A DNA stretch of 64,000 nucleotides from positions 62,001 to 126,000 of the forward strand of contig NZ_FOQH01000004.1 of the NCBI RefSeq assembly GCF_900113695.1, read 5' to 3'. Position numbers and translations under genes: made by a program. Shown one piece after another: positions 33,145 to 42,869 of the stretch. How positions within the stretch are numbered: the first letter of the stretch is position 1; every line of letters starts with the position of its first letter. Source of the DNA: Albimonas pacifica (GTDB lineage: Bacteria; Pseudomonadota; Alphaproteobacteria; Rhodobacterales; Rhodobacteraceae). Below the pieces are notes generated by a model. The model was not told the origin of the DNA. It searched no databases and saw nothing but the letters and a program-made list of their open reading frames with translations.

Positions 33145-33771
33145 TCAGCGGCCGGTGCGCTCCAGCACCACGCGGGCGGTGCGCAGCAGGATGCCCAGGT
33201 CCAGCCACAGCGAGACGCGGCGGGCGTAGGTGCTGTCGTGGATGGCGCGGGTGGCGAAGCTCGCGTCGTTGCGCGCGCCGACCTGCCAGGAGCCGGTGAG
33301 GCCCGGGCGCAGGGCGTAGTAGCTCATCCCGTTGTAGATGTCGGTCTGCACCGGGGTGAACGGGCGCGGGCCGACGAACGACATGTCGCCGACGAAGATG
33401 TTCCAAAGCTGCGGCAGCTCGTCGAGCGAGGTGGTGCGCAGGAAGGCCCCGAAGGTGGTGATGCGGGGGTCGTTGCGCAGCTTCTGGGCCACCTCCCACT
33501 CGCGCTTCGCCTCGGGGTTCGCGGCCAGGTAGGCGTCCAGCCGGTCGTCGGCGTCGACGACCATAGTGCGGACCTTCCAGCACTTGAACAGCTTGCCGCC
33601 GCGGCCGACGCGGGCCTGGCCGTAGAAGCCCGGGCCGCCGTCCAGCCGCGCCAGCAGCGCGAAGGCCAGGATCAGCGGACCGGCGACCGGCAGCGTCAGA
33701 AGACAGAGAAGAAGATCGAGCGCGCGCTTCCCGCGGCGCACGTAGAACCCTTCGCGGGTTCCGGCGGTCAT
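33145..33771 (-). CDS. ExoY-type sugar phosphotransferase (cluster 2)
   Basis: About 208 residues, paralogue of the gene at 20305-21000 with the same chain of motifs: KRALDLLLCLLTLPVAGPLI (membrane helix), LFKCWKVRTMVVDA, LRTTSLDELPQLWNIFVGDM, SFVGPRPFTPV and RPGLTGSWQVGARND. The two differ widely outside these motifs (QVGARNDASFATRA versus QVSGRNDVSYAQRV), so they are old paralogues, perhaps loading different sugars. The start is uncertain: ATG 33771 lacks a good Shine-Dalgarno sequence, and GTGs at 33789 and 33834 are in frame. It is monocistronic and divergent from the export gene at 34257. Confidence 0.9.
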   Translation of the reverse strand: MTAGTREGFYVRRGKRALDLLLCLLTLPVAGPLILAFALLARLDGGPGFYGQARVGRGGKLFKCWKVRTMVVDADDRLDAYLAANPEAKREWEVAQKLRNDPRITTFGAFLRTTSLDELPQLWNIFVGDMSFVGPRPFTPVQTDIYNGMSYYALRPGLTGSWQVGARNDASFATRAIHDSTYARRVSLWLDLGILLRTARVVLERTGR

Positions 33772-34256
33772 CAGGTCACGTGCGGACACGGAGCCGGACT
33801 CGCCTGTCTGATGAAATGCGGCGTGATGCAACACCGATCGCTACCCCCAGATACCCCACACTCGTCGGCCAGCAATACCCTTGCATCGCCAGTCGCCCCA
33901 GATCGGAGCGACCGCCGCATCCCCATGCGCGACGACGTTAGATGAACGTATCCATAAAACGTCGGCGCGCACAACGACTATTCACCTCGTTAATGTTGGA
34001 TTCACGACGAACCCGCCGGATTCCGGGTCCGATCGCCGCCATTGGCGCCCGGATGGCGACGCCTGCGCCGCCGCGTCGCGGATCGCGGCGGAACGGCGCC
34101 ACGTCGATGAACGGACCCGGACTGCGGCGCCAGGACCACGCCGAAGCATCTGCGCGCCGTCTCCCACGCTTTCGCCTTAGTTTTGAATGGAATCCGAAGA
34201 TGATTCGGGTCAGAACACGACGTTAAAGCACGACCGGAACAACGAGGGGCGACGTC
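33772..34256. promoter_or_regulatory. long divergent regulatory spacer, cluster 2
   Basis: 485 bp with clearly lower GC than its surroundings, between the divergent sugar transferase and export genes. A short perfect inverted repeat CCGAA-GATGA-TTCGG (34194-34208) lies 48 bp before the export start. I found no perfect CtrA box here. Confidence 0.5.
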
Positions 34257-34970
34257 TTGTTCAAGCAGGCTTTTCTTATGGCAGGGTTTCTCCTGCTCGC
34301 GGGCGCGGCCTCGGCGCAGGTCCCCGCTCCGCTCAGCGAGACCCCGACGGCCGCCACGCCGGCCGCCGATGCGGCGACCGTCCGCGCCAACATGGGCCTG
34401 CCCGAAAGCGAGGCCGGCATCGTCGAGGAAGGCGAGCCCTACAAGATCCGCGTCGGCGACCGGCTGCAGATCTCGGTGCTCGAGGACCCCAGCCTGAGCA
34501 CCCAGGTGCTGGTGCTGCCCGACGGGCGCATCTCGCTGCCGATCGCGGGCTCGGTCTTCGTCTCCGGCCGCTCCACCGCCGACGTCGAGGCGCAGCTGAC
34601 CCGGGCGCTCGCCTCGGGCTTCGCGGTGCAGCCCACGATCACCGTCTCGGTCGCGGGCCTCGCCCCGCTGGCGGCGAGCAGCGCGCTCGAGGCGCCGATC
34701 CGTTTCTACGTGATGGGCGCGATGAACCGGCCGGGCGCGGTCGAGTCGGACCGCGAGATCACCATGATCGAGGCGATCGCCCTCGCCGGCGGCCCCAGCC
34801 CCTTCGCCGCCACCGACCGGATCCAGCTCCGCCGGCGTGACGCCGACGGGGTCGAGACCGTGACGACCTTCGACTTCGAGCGCGTCGAGGAGGGCCTGCC
34901 GGTGACCAACAACGTGGTCATCGAGGAAGGCGACGTGATCTACGCGCCCGAGCGCGGCCTGTGGGACTGA
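34257..34970 (+). CDS. polysaccharide export protein, short Wza-like (cluster 2)
   Basis: 237-residue OPX-family protein with a cleavable signal peptide (MFKQAFLMAGFLLLAGAASA-Q), no lipobox. The export domain is at about residues 60-145 (PYKIRVGDRLQISVLEDPSL, LVLPDGRISLPIAGSVFVSG), then one SLBB-like domain (RFYVMGAMNRPGAVESDREI). The TTG at 34257 is chosen because GAGGGG lies nine bases upstream and it supplies Lys3 of the signal peptide; the ATG at 34278 would leave no positive N-region. It is much shorter than the 519-aa export protein of cluster 1 and lacks its coiled coil. Confidence 0.9.
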   Translation: MFKQAFLMAGFLLLAGAASAQVPAPLSETPTAATPAADAATVRANMGLPESEAGIVEEGEPYKIRVGDRLQISVLEDPSLSTQVLVLPDGRISLPIAGSVFVSGRSTADVEAQLTRALASGFAVQPTITVSVAGLAPLAASSALEAPIRFYVMGAMNRPGAVESDREITMIEAIALAGGPSPFAATDRIQLRRRDADGVETVTTFDFERVEEGLPVTNNVVIEEGDVIYAPERGLWD

Positions 34971-35014
34971 GGCGCGCCTCTCCCGATCCGAAGCCCGAGC
35001 CGGAGACCCGCGAC

Positions 35015-36496
35015 GTGCCACGCGCCCTGACGGGGTTCAGCCTTCCCGGGCCCGACCTTCCCGGGGCCGGCGCCGCCGCGCCGGCGCGGCGGGGCCGGCT
35101 GCGCCGCCTCGCCCAGGGCGGGGCGGCCGTCGGGGCGGCCGCGGCGGCGGCGCTGGCGGCGGCGCCCTCGGACGCGGGCGACCGCACGCTGACCGGGCGG
35201 CTGACCCAGACCTTCCTCGGCGACACCAACCTGCAGGTGGACCGCGGCGGAACCGTCGGCGGCGGGCGCAGCGAGGGCGAGGCCGCGGTCGGCTCGCGCT
35301 CGCGCCTGGCGCTCGACTACCGGGACGCCACGACCAGCTCGCTGTTCACCTTCGGCGGCGTGATCGATTACGACATCTACACCGGCTCCGAGAACGACGA
35401 CATCAGCGGCCTGTTCCCGGACCTGCGCGCCGGCTACTCCCTGCGCGGCGCCCGCTCCAGCCTGCAGCTGACGGCCTTCGGCTCGGCCCAGCCGATCGAC
35501 ACGCTCGATTCCAGCGGCTTCTCTTTCTTCGACCCGGGCGTCGAGCCGACGCCGATCGACCCGACCGATCCCGACCCCGGCACGCCCAACGCCACGCTGA
35601 ACCGGACCGACGCGATCCGCACCATCTACGGCTTCGGCGTCACGGCGAACGAGCGGATCAACTCCCGCGATTCGACCAACTTCAGCGTCTCGGTGCAGCG
35701 GCGCGACTTCATCGACGGCACCCGGGCGCTGACCCCCTCCAACCAGCTCTCGATGGGCATGGGCTGGCAGCGGCAGGTCTCCTCGCGCATCGGCGTGGGG
35801 CTGTCCTACAACAGCAGCGTGCTGAAGGCCGAGGGCGCGCAGGACACCGAGACCTACACCTTCAGCCTGTCGCCGACGCTGTCCTACGCGGCCACGCCGC
35901 AGAAGACCTTCAGCCTGTCGCTGGGCCCGCAGTACTCGATCTCCGACCGCAAGCAGCCGCTGCCGGGCGGCACGCTCGTGCCCGACGTCGGCTACACGAT
36001 CGGCCTGCGCGCGGCGGCGGGGATGACCTACGCCTACGACAACGTGCGCACCGCCTTCTCGCTGAACCAGTCGGTGACGCCCAACGACGACGGCGACGCG
36101 GTGAACCGCACCACCATCTCCGGCTCGCTGACGCAGCGGATCTCGGCGGCGACCTCGCTCGCCTCGCGCGTCGGCGTCTCGATCGAGACGCCGCTCGACG
36201 AGGGCTCCGCCGGCGTGTCGGAGGAGACGCTCAGCTTCGACTACGCCGCCACGCTGCGCCATGACGTGAACCGCTTCACCGCGCTCGACTTCACCCTGGG
36301 CGCGCGGCTGCGCGACGACGGGCAGGACCGCGACGTGGTGCTCTCGACCGGGGCCGGCTACGGCTACCGGCTGACCGAGGACACCGGGCTGCGGCTCGGC
36401 TACGAGTTCCGCCTGCCGATGGGCGACATCGACGACCAGGACAGCTCGCACCGGGTGAGCCTGAGCCTGACCCACGACTTCACGCTGCTGCCCTGA
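35015..36496 (+). CDS. outer-membrane beta-barrel protein (exopolysaccharide cluster 2)
   Basis: About 493 residues. An Arg-rich then Ala-rich N-terminus acts as a signal peptide (cleavage near APSDAG-D). The mature part is a run of alternating-pattern strands with many Ser/Thr/Tyr ([47 protein letters not shown]) ending in an aromatic-poor strand [11 protein letters not shown]. It resembles BBP2/PEP-system outer-membrane proteins next to export genes. The GTG at 35015 has GGAGA eight bases upstream; an earlier GTG at 34961 overlaps the export gene. It is co-directional with the export gene, so probably part of the secretion route or anchoring; this is inference. Confidence 0.82.
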   Translation: MPRALTGFSLPGPDLPGAGAAAPARRGRLRRLAQGGAAVGAAAAAALAAAPSDAGDRTLTGRLTQTFLGDTNLQVDRGGTVGGGRSEGEAAVGSRSRLALDYRDATTSSLFTFGGVIDYDIYTGSENDDISGLFPDLRAGYSLRGARSSLQLTAFGSAQPIDTLDSSGFSFFDPGVEPTPIDPTDPDPGTPNATLNRTDAIRTIYGFGVTANERINSRDSTNFSVSVQRRDFIDGTRALTPSNQLSMGMGWQRQVSSRIGVGLSYNSSVLKAEGAQDTETYTFSLSPTLSYAATPQKTFSLSLGPQYSISDRKQPLPGGTLVPDVGYTIGLRAAAGMTYAYDNVRTAFSLNQSVTPNDDGDAVNRTTISGSLTQRISAATSLASRVGVSIETPLDEGSAGVSEETLSFDYAATLRHDVNRFTALDFTLGARLRDDGQDRDVVLSTGAGYGYRLTEDTGLRLGYEFRLPMGDIDDQDSSHRVSLSLTHDFTLLP

Positions 36497-36545
36497 GCGG
36501 CGCGGGCCGCGCGGCGCGGGCGCGGCGCGCCAAGGAGGTTTTCCG

Positions 36546-37418
36546 ATGAAGGGCATCATTCTCGCCGGCGGTTCCGGCACCCGGCTGCACCCGATCACGC
36601 TGGGCGTCTCCAAGCAGCTGCTGCCGGTCTACGACAAGCCGATGATCTACTATCCGCTGTCGGTGCTGATGCTGGCGGGCATCCGCGACGTGCTGGTGAT
36701 CACCACCCCCCACGACGCCGAGCAGTTCCAGCGCGCGCTGGGCGACGGGTCGCAATGGGGCCTGAACCTGCAGTACGCCGTGCAGCCCAGCCCCGACGGC
36801 CTGGCCCAGGCCTTCCTCATCGGGCGCGAGTTCGTCGGCGCCGACAACGTCTGCCTGGTGCTGGGCGACAACATCTTCTACGGCCACGGCCTGCCGGAGC
36901 TGCTGAAGGCCGCGCTCGCCCGCAAGACCGGCGGCACCATCTTCGGCTATCACGTGCAGGATCCGCAGCGCTACGGCGTGGTCGAGTTCGACAGGACCGG
37001 CAAGGCGCTCTCGATCGAGGAGAAGCCGGCCGAGCCGAAGAGCTCCTACGCGGTCACCGGCCTCTATTTCTACGACAACGACGTGCTGGAGATCGCGGCC
37101 AACGTGAAGCCCTCGGCCCGCGGGGAGCTGGAGATCACCGACGTCAACAACGCCTATCTGCGGCGCGGCGACATGTTCGTCGAGATCATGGGGCGCGGCT
37201 ACGCCTGGCTCGACACCGGCACCCACGCCTCGATGCTCCAGGCCGGCCAGTTCGTGCAGGTGATCGAGGAGCGGCAGGGCCTGAAGGTCGCCTGCCCGGA
37301 GGAGATCGCCTGGGCCGCCGGCTGGATCTCCGACGCCCAGCTCGAGGCGCTGGCCGCCCCCCTGAAGAAGAGCGGCTACGGCGAATACCTCGCCCGCCTC
37401 CTGCGCCGCCCCCGCTGA
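36546..37418 (+). CDS. rfbA: glucose-1-phosphate thymidylyltransferase
   Basis: 290-residue RmlA-type enzyme making dTDP-glucose from glucose-1-phosphate and dTTP. The nucleotide loop [38 protein letters not shown], the metal Asp in [16 protein letters not shown] and [13 protein letters not shown] are all present. AAGGAGG lies six bases before the ATG. It follows the barrel gene by 49 bp. The rest of the dTDP-rhamnose pathway (rfbB, rfbC, rfbD) is not in the window. Confidence 0.97.
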   Translation: MKGIILAGGSGTRLHPITLGVSKQLLPVYDKPMIYYPLSVLMLAGIRDVLVITTPHDAEQFQRALGDGSQWGLNLQYAVQPSPDGLAQAFLIGREFVGADNVCLVLGDNIFYGHGLPELLKAALARKTGGTIFGYHVQDPQRYGVVEFDRTGKALSIEEKPAEPKSSYAVTGLYFYDNDVLEIAANVKPSARGELEITDVNNAYLRRGDMFVEIMGRGYAWLDTGTHASMLQAGQFVQVIEERQGLKVACPEEIAWAAGWISDAQLEALAAPLKKSGYGEYLARLLRRPR

Positions 37419-37621
37419 GCCGCGCAGGGCGGGTCCCGCTCGCCTCCCCTCCCCCTGCCCCCTCCCCCTGCCCCCGCGTGCGGCCGACGCGGCGGCCCCG
37501 AGCGCCGCGGGGCGTTCCGCGCGCCCCCGGCTTCAGGGCCCGCCCCTGGCGCGCCCGGGCGGGGAGAGGCGCGACGCACCACCGCTTCCCCCCGCCCCGC
37601 CGCCCGGCTAAGGGGAGAGCC

Positions 37622-38338
37622 ATGGAGTTCCGCGCCGAAACCCTCGCCTGCCGCCGCGCCGGCCGCCTCGTGTTCGAGGGGCTGTCCTTCGCGCTCGTCT
37701 CCGGCCAGGCGGCGGCGCTGCGCGGGCCGAACGGGTCGGGCAAATCCTCGCTGCTGCGCATCCTCGCGGGCCTCGCGCCGGCGGCGGCGGGGCGGGCGAG
37801 CCTGGACGGTCTGACCCTGCCCGGCGACGGCGAGGCCTGGCGGGAGCGGGTGGCGCTGGCCGGTCATCTCGACGCGGTGAAGCCCGCCTTCACGGTGCGC
37901 GGCAACCTCGCCGCCTGGGCCGCCTTCCACGGCGCCCCCGCCGCCCGCGTCGACGCGGCGCTGGAGCGCTTCGGGCTCGAGCGGCTGGCCGAGGATCCCG
38001 CGCACTGGTGCTCCGCCGGGCAGAAGCGCCGGCTGGGCCTCGCGCGCCTGCTGGTGGCCGCCCGCCCGGTGTGGCTGCTGGACGAGCCGACGGTCTCGCT
38101 CGACGCCGCCTCCACCGCCGTTTTCGCGCAGGTGGTGCGCGAGCATTGCGCGGCGGGGGGCATCGCGCTGGCGGCCACCCATGTCGACCTCGGCTTCGGC
38201 GACGCGGTGGTGACGATGCCCGGGCGGCCCCAGGGCACGGGGCCGGCCGAGCCGCCGGCGCAGCCGGCCGGCGAGGCCGCCGGCGCGTCGGGCGGAAAAT
38301 CCCTCGACGACCCGTTCCTGACGGGGGACTGGCGATGA
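37622..38338 (+). CDS. ccmA: heme exporter ATP-binding protein CcmA
   Basis: 238-residue ABC ATPase of the CcmABCD complex that releases holo-CcmE during c-type cytochrome maturation. Walker A is GPNGSGKSS, the signature motif CSAGQKRRLGLARLL, Walker B VWLLDEPTVSLD, and the family-specific LAGHLDAVKPAFTVRGNLA is present. The C-terminal 35 residues are a Pro/Ala-rich tail longer than usual. Its stop overlaps the ccmB start as ATGA. Confidence 0.95.
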   Translation: MEFRAETLACRRAGRLVFEGLSFALVSGQAAALRGPNGSGKSSLLRILAGLAPAAAGRASLDGLTLPGDGEAWRERVALAGHLDAVKPAFTVRGNLAAWAAFHGAPAARVDAALERFGLERLAEDPAHWCSAGQKRRLGLARLLVAARPVWLLDEPTVSLDAASTAVFAQVVREHCAAGGIALAATHVDLGFGDAVVTMPGRPQGTGPAEPPAQPAGEAAGASGGKSLDDPFLTGDWR

Positions 38339-39000
38339 GCGCGTTCCTCGCGCTGGTGCGCCGCGACCTGGCGCTGGCCTTCCGGATCGGCGGCGGGGGG
38401 CTTCTGAGCCTCGGCTTCTTCCTGCTCGCCGCGCTGCTGATCCCGCTGGGCGTGGGGCCCGAGGGGCAGGCGCTGGCGCGGATCGCGGCCGGCGTCGTGT
38501 GGGTCTGCGCGCTGCTCGCCTGCCTGCTGTCGCTCGACCGGCTGTTCCAGGCGGATCTCGAGGACGGCTCGCTGGACCAGCTCGCGCTTGGGCCGCTGCC
38601 GATGGAGGCGATCGTGCTGGCCAAGGCGGCGGCGCACTGGATCTCGACCGGGCTGCCGCTGACGCTGGCCGCGCCGGCGATCGGGGTGATGCTGAACCTC
38701 GACCCGCAGGCCTTCGGCCCGCTGCTGCTGGCGCTGCTGATCGGCACGCCCGCGCTGAGCCTCGTGGGGGCGGTCGGCGCAGGACTGACGGCGGGCGTCA
38801 GGCGCGGAGGGCTGCTGCTGTCTGTGCTGGTGCTGCCGCTCTACGTGCCGACGCTGATCTTCGGGGCGCAGGCGGCGGACCGGGCCGCCACCGGGCTGGA
38901 CCCGACCCCGGCGCTCGCCTTCCTCGGCGCGGTCACGGCGCTCGCCGCCGGCGTCGCCCCCTTCGCCGCCGCCGCGGCGCTGCGGGTCAACCTGCGCTGA
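38335..39000 (+). CDS. ccmB: heme exporter membrane protein CcmB
   Basis: 221-residue permease with six predicted membrane helices, partner of CcmA. Family signs are MSAFLALVRRDLALAFR, LGVGPEGQALARIAAGVVWV, the DRLFQADLEDGSLDQLAL loop and LYVPTLIFGAQA. It overlaps ccmA by four bases. ccmC, ccmD and ccmG, which usually follow in this group, are not downstream; phoB comes next on the opposite strand. Confidence 0.95.
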   Translation: MSAFLALVRRDLALAFRIGGGGLLSLGFFLLAALLIPLGVGPEGQALARIAAGVVWVCALLACLLSLDRLFQADLEDGSLDQLALGPLPMEAIVLAKAAAHWISTGLPLTLAAPAIGVMLNLDPQAFGPLLLALLIGTPALSLVGAVGAGLTAGVRRGGLLLSVLVLPLYVPTLIFGAQAADRAATGLDPTPALAFLGAVTALAAGVAPFAAAAALRVNLR

Positions 39001-39053
39001 GGGCGCGGCCCCTGCCGGTCGGGCGCAGGGCCTGCACCGAAGTGCAACCCCGC

Positions 39054-39096
39054 CAAGCCCGCCCGCAGGGCGCCTATGGGCCCGGGAGCCTCGCCC
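39054..39096 (-). repeat. 3' element shared by phoB and petR, copy B
   Basis: Reading in the phoB direction, the TGA is followed by GGGCGA and then the same 37-nt sequence as copy A (39090-39054), one mismatch. The outer hairpin of copy A is broken here by two mismatches, while the small CGCCC-TGC-GGGCG stem is kept. Confidence 0.75.
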
Positions 39097-39825
39097 TCAG
39101 GCGCGTGCTTCGCGGCGCACGGCGGGGCCGGCGGGGGTGTAGGTCTCGTCCAGCGCGTAGCCGGCCGAGCGCACGGTGCGGATCGGGTCGCGGTCGCCGC
39201 GCCGGTTGATCGCCTTGCGCAGGCGGCCGACGTGGACGTCCACCGTCCGGATCTCGACATAGACGTCGCGGCCCCAGACCAGGTCCAGCAGCTGCTCGCG
39301 CGAGAACACGCGCCCCGGGCGCTGCATCAGGACGTCGAGCAGCTTGAACTCGGTCGGGCCCAGGTGCAGGTCCCGCTCGCCCCGGCGCACGCGATGCGCC
39401 TGGCGGTCGAGGATGATGTCCCCGAAGGTCGCCACGTCGCCCGCCAGCGTCGGGCGCGAGCGGCGCAGGACCGCGCGGATCCGGGCCAGCAGCTCGGAGG
39501 TCGAGAAGGGTTTCGTCAGGTAGTCGTCGGCGCCGGTCTCGAGACCGCGGATCCGGTCCTCCTCCTCGCCGCGGGCCGTCAGCATGATGACGGGCGTGTC
39601 CTTGATCTCGGCGCGGGCGCGGATCTGGCGGCAGATCTCGATCCCCGAGACATGGGGCAGCATCCAGTCCAGCACGATCAGGTCGGGGCGCTCCTCCTCG
39701 ATCGCGATCAGGGCCTCCTCGCCGTCGGAGACCAGGCTGACCTTGTGGCCTTCCTTGACCAGATTGTATTCCAGCAGGGCGCTCAGCGCCTCGTCGTCCT
39801 CGATGACCATCACGCGGGCCGTCAT
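39097..39825 (-). CDS. phoB: phosphate regulon response regulator PhoB
   Basis: 242-residue OmpR-type regulator. The receiver domain has Asp9-Asp11, phospho-acceptor Asp53 (LIVLDWMLPHVSG) and Lys105 (YLTKPFSTSELLARI); the winged helix ends RTVDVHVGRLRKAINRRGDR and IRTVRSAGYALDE, the PhoB form. When phosphorylated by PhoR it activates the pst operon. It lies 95 bp after phoU on the same strand. phoR is not found next to it. Confidence 0.94.
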   Translation of the reverse strand: MTARVMVIEDDEALSALLEYNLVKEGHKVSLVSDGEEALIAIEEERPDLIVLDWMLPHVSGIEICRQIRARAEIKDTPVIMLTARGEEEDRIRGLETGADDYLTKPFSTSELLARIRAVLRRSRPTLAGDVATFGDIILDRQAHRVRRGERDLHLGPTEFKLLDVLMQRPGRVFSREQLLDLVWGRDVYVEIRTVDVHVGRLRKAINRRGDRDPIRTVRSAGYALDETYTPAGPAVRREARA

Positions 39826-39920
39826 GACGCGTCGTCTCCGTGTTGAGCGGCCATGCAGGGCCGCCGGCGGCGGAGGGCGGTGGGCGCCCTCCCCGGATCA
39901 AGGCATGAAATCGCGGCCGC

Positions 39921-40676
39921 TCAGGCCTGCTCGTCCGGGGCGTCGGAGGCCCTGGTCTCGTCCAGCGGCTCGTTGCCGTAGCCGCGCGGCGCGCGGGGAC
40001 GATCGGCGGTCAGGGGCTCGCCCTCGACCACGTACCAGGTCATCTCGGCGAGATGCGTGGCATGGTCGCCGATCCGCTCCAGGTTCTTGGCCATGAACAG
40101 GCAGTGGGAGCCGAGCGTGATCGTCCGCGGGTCCTCCATCATGTAGGTGACCATTTCGCGGAACAGGGCGTTGTAGAGCTCGTCGATCTCCACGTCGCGC
40201 CGCCACACCGCCAGGGCCGCCTGGCTGTCGCGGGCGGAATAGGCGTTCAGCGCGTCCGAGAGCTGCCGCTGCACCGTGCGGCCCATGCGGACCAGCGAGC
40301 CCGCGATGCGCATCGGCCGCTCGCGCGTCAGGTCGATGGAGCGCCGCGCGGTGGATTTCGCGAGGTCGCCGATCCGCTCCAGCGTCGACGAGGCCTTCAT
40401 CGCGGCGACCAGCAGGCGCAGGTCGGTGGCGACGGGGGCCCGCAGGGCGATGGTGCGGATCACCAGCTCCTCGGTCTCGTGCTCGAGCTTGTCGAGCCGG
40501 CGGTCGGAGGCGATCACCTGCTCGGCCGTCTCGACGTCGCGACGCTCGATGGCGTCGAGCGCCTCGTCCAGGAGCTTCTCGGCCAGGCCGCCCATCTCGG
40601 CGATCTTGGCGCGGACGCCCATCAGCTCCTCGTCGAACGCGGAGACGGTGTGGCGACCGGTTCCCATGGTGGACAT
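39921..40676 (-). CDS. phoU: phosphate signalling protein PhoU
   Basis: 251-residue helical protein, two three-helix PhoU repeats (about 15-105 and 125-220), with metal-binding ExxxD-type helices (ASSTLERIGDLAKSTARRSI and KNLERIGDHATHLAEMTWYV). It links the Pst transporter to PhoR and keeps the regulon off in high phosphate. AGGA lies eight bases before the ATG at 40674-40676. It starts 28 bp after pstB. The last 25 residues are a short disordered tail. Confidence 0.96.
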   Translation of the reverse strand: MSTMGTGRHTVSAFDEELMGVRAKIAEMGGLAEKLLDEALDAIERRDVETAEQVIASDRRLDKLEHETEELVIRTIALRAPVATDLRLLVAAMKASSTLERIGDLAKSTARRSIDLTRERPMRIAGSLVRMGRTVQRQLSDALNAYSARDSQAALAVWRRDVEIDELYNALFREMVTYMMEDPRTITLGSHCLFMAKNLERIGDHATHLAEMTWYVVEGEPLTADRPRAPRGYGNEPLDETRASDAPDEQA

Positions 40677-40704
40677 GTCTTCGTTCCTGCCTTGCGGGGT
40701 CGGG

Positions 40705-41499
40705 TCAGCCGAAGCGGCCGGTGATGTAATCCTGCGTCCGCTGGTCGGACGGATTGGTGAAGATCTTGGTGGTCTCGTCGTATTCGACCATCACGCCCAG
40801 GTGGAAGAACGCGGTCTTCTGGGAGACGCGCGCCGCCTGCTGCATCGAGTGGGTGACGATCACGACCGAATAGCTCTCGCGCAGCTCGTCGATCAGCTCC
40901 TCGACCTGGGCGGTCGCGATGGGATCGAGGGCCGAGCACGGCTCGTCCATCAGCAGCACTTCCGGCGCGGTGGCGATGGCCCGCGCGATGCACAGGCGCT
41001 GCTGCTGGCCGCCCGACAGGCCGGTGCCCGGCGCGTGCAGGCGGTCCTTCACCTCGTTCCAGATCGCGGCCTTGCGCAGCGAGCTCTCGACCACCTCGTC
41101 GAGCTCCGCCTTGTTCTTGGTCAGGCCGTGGATGCGGGGGCCGTAGGCCACGTTGTCGTAGATCGACTTGGGGAACGGGTTGGGCTTCTGGAACACCATG
41201 CCCACCCGGGCGCGCAGCTGCACCGGGTCGACGCGGCTGTCGTAGATGTCCTCGCCGTCGAGGTCGATCTTCCCCTCGACCCGGCAGATGTCGATGGTGT
41301 CGTTCATCCGGTTCAGGCAGCGCAGGAAGGTCGACTTCCCGCAGCCCGAGGGGCCGATGAAGGCGGTGACGGTGTTGTCCAGCAGCTCGATGCTCACGTC
41401 TTTGATCGCGTGGCTCTCGCCGTAATAGACCTGCACGTCGGAGCAGTGGAACTTCACGTCGTTCTGCACGGCGGTCTTCGCCTCGTTCGTATCGTACAT
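40705..41499 (-). CDS. pstB: phosphate ABC transporter ATPase
   Basis: 264-residue ATPase of the high-affinity phosphate importer. Walker A is [13 protein letters not shown], followed by the PstB-specific [11 protein letters not shown]; the signature is [16 protein letters not shown], Walker [16 protein letters not shown], and the switch His is in [14 protein letters not shown]. The ATG at 41497-41499 has GGAGA eight bases upstream; the nearer ATG at 41505 is too close to it. It lies 18 bp after pstA. Confidence 0.96.
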   Translation of the reverse strand: MYDTNEAKTAVQNDVKFHCSDVQVYYGESHAIKDVSIELLDNTVTAFIGPSGCGKSTFLRCLNRMNDTIDICRVEGKIDLDGEDIYDSRVDPVQLRARVGMVFQKPNPFPKSIYDNVAYGPRIHGLTKNKAELDEVVESSLRKAAIWNEVKDRLHAPGTGLSGGQQQRLCIARAIATAPEVLLMDEPCSALDPIATAQVEELIDELRESYSVVIVTHSMQQAARVSQKTAFFHLGVMVEYDETTKIFTNPSDQRTQDYITGRFG

Positions 41500-41516
41500 G
41501 TTCATGGTCTCCGGGC

Positions 41517-42869
41517 TCACCAACGGCGCTCGAAACGACGGCGCAGGATGATGGCGATCAGGTTCATGACCACCAGGAAGACCAGCAGGACGATGATGGC
41601 GCCGGACGCGCGTTCGACAAAGGCCGGATCGGCCCGCTGGGTGAAGTTGTAGACCTGGACCGGAAGACCGGTCGCAGGCTCGAACAGGCCGCCCGGAGGC
41701 GCGTCGGGATAGTCGCGCACGAAGGCGACCATGCCGATCAGCAGCAGCGGCGCGGTCTCGCCGAGCGCCTGGGCGAGGCCGATGATCGTGCCGGTCAGGA
41801 TCCCGGGCGCGGCCAGCGGCAGCACGTGGTGGAACACCGCCTGCATCTTCGAGGCCCCGACCCCCAGCGCCGCGTCGCGGATCGAGGGCGGCACCGCCTT
41901 CAGGGAGGCGCGGGTCGCGATGATGATCGTGGGCAGCGTCATCAGCGTCAGCACCAGCCCGCCCACGATGGGGGCCGAGTTCGGCAGGTGCATCCAGTTG
42001 ATGAAGATCGCGAGGCCGAGGATGCCGAAGACGATCGAGGGCACCGCGGCGAGGTTGGAGATGTTCACCTCGATGATGTCCGTCCAGACGTTCTTCTTGG
42101 CGAACTCCTCGAGGTAGATCGAGGCGGCGACGCCGATGGGCAGCGCCAGGAACAGCACGATCAGCATCATGTAGAGCGAGCCGAGCAGCGCCACGCCCAG
42201 GCCCGCGGCCTCGGGCCGGTTCTCGGAGGCGTCGGGGGCGGTGATGAAGTCCCAGTTGAAGCGGGTCTCCATCGCGCCGCCCTCGACCAGCGCGTCGGCG
42301 GCGTTGAGCTGCGCCACGTCGACCTTGCTGTCGAGCGCCGCGCTCTCGCGCGTGACCTTGCCCTTCATGTACTGGTCGATGCGGGCGTTGGTCAGGAACT
42401 CGAACTCGACCGTCTGGCCGATCTCCTCGGGGTTGGCGAGGACGTAGTCGCGAAGCTGCGCGTTGGCGGCGCCCGAGATCATGCCCGCCAGCATCGCCGG
42501 CGTCAGCTCGGAGGCCCCCTGCCCCTGCAGCCGCTCGGCGACCGAGGTCAGCGAGTCCTCGATCATCGGCTTGTAGCTGAAGGTCAGGACCTTGGAGATC
42601 TCTTCGGGGTCCCGGGTCCCGTTGGGGTCCAGGATCGCGGGGTCGAGGTAGATCTCGGCCTCGATATAGGTCTGCTGGAAGGCCGGCAGGCCCTGGGAGA
42701 GGATCGAGGTCAGCAGCACCACCAGCGCCACCAGGCCCGCCGAGACGGCGGCCATGCCGTAGAGGCGGAAACGGCGCTCGGCGGCGTTGCGCTTGCGGGT
42801 GCGGGCGTCGGGCTGGTGCAGCGACTTGGCCGGCGCCGGACCGGCGAGGGGCATGGCGGCGTCGGTCAT
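41517..42869 (-). CDS. pstA: phosphate ABC transporter permease PstA
   Basis: 450-residue permease, longer than the 300-residue E. coli protein because of a periplasmic insert of about 140 residues between the first helix (about 40-62) and the five-helix core; long PstA forms occur in alphaproteobacteria. The core has [20 protein letters not shown], the EAA loop [20 protein letters not shown] and [11 protein letters not shown]. The start shares ATGA with the pstC stop. The transporter acts with PstC, PstB and PstS. Confidence 0.95.
   Translation of the reverse strand: MTDAAMPLAGPAPAKSLHQPDARTRKRNAAERRFRLYGMAAVSAGLVALVVLLTSILSQGLPAFQQTYIEAEIYLDPAILDPNGTRDPEEISKVLTFSYKPMIEDSLTSVAERLQGQGASELTPAMLAGMISGAANAQLRDYVLANPEEIGQTVEFEFLTNARIDQYMKGKVTRESAALDSKVDVAQLNAADALVEGGAMETRFNWDFITAPDASENRPEAAGLGVALLGSLYMMLIVLFLALPIGVAASIYLEEFAKKNVWTDIIEVNISNLAAVPSIVFGILGLAIFINWMHLPNSAPIVGGLVLTLMTLPTIIIATRASLKAVPPSIRDAALGVGASKMQAVFHHVLPLAAPGILTGTIIGLAQALGETAPLLLIGMVAFVRDYPDAPPGGLFEPATGLPVQVYNFTQRADPAFVERASGAIIVLLVFLVVMNLIAIILRRRFERRW

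Noticed and set aside
33145..33771. Second ExoY-like gene as an assembly duplication of the first
   Set aside because: The two share only family motifs and differ widely in sequence and neighbours.
33881..34226. Small plus-strand frames in the cluster 2 spacer
   Set aside because: Basic, low-complexity translations without ribosome sites, overlapping a lower-GC regulatory region.
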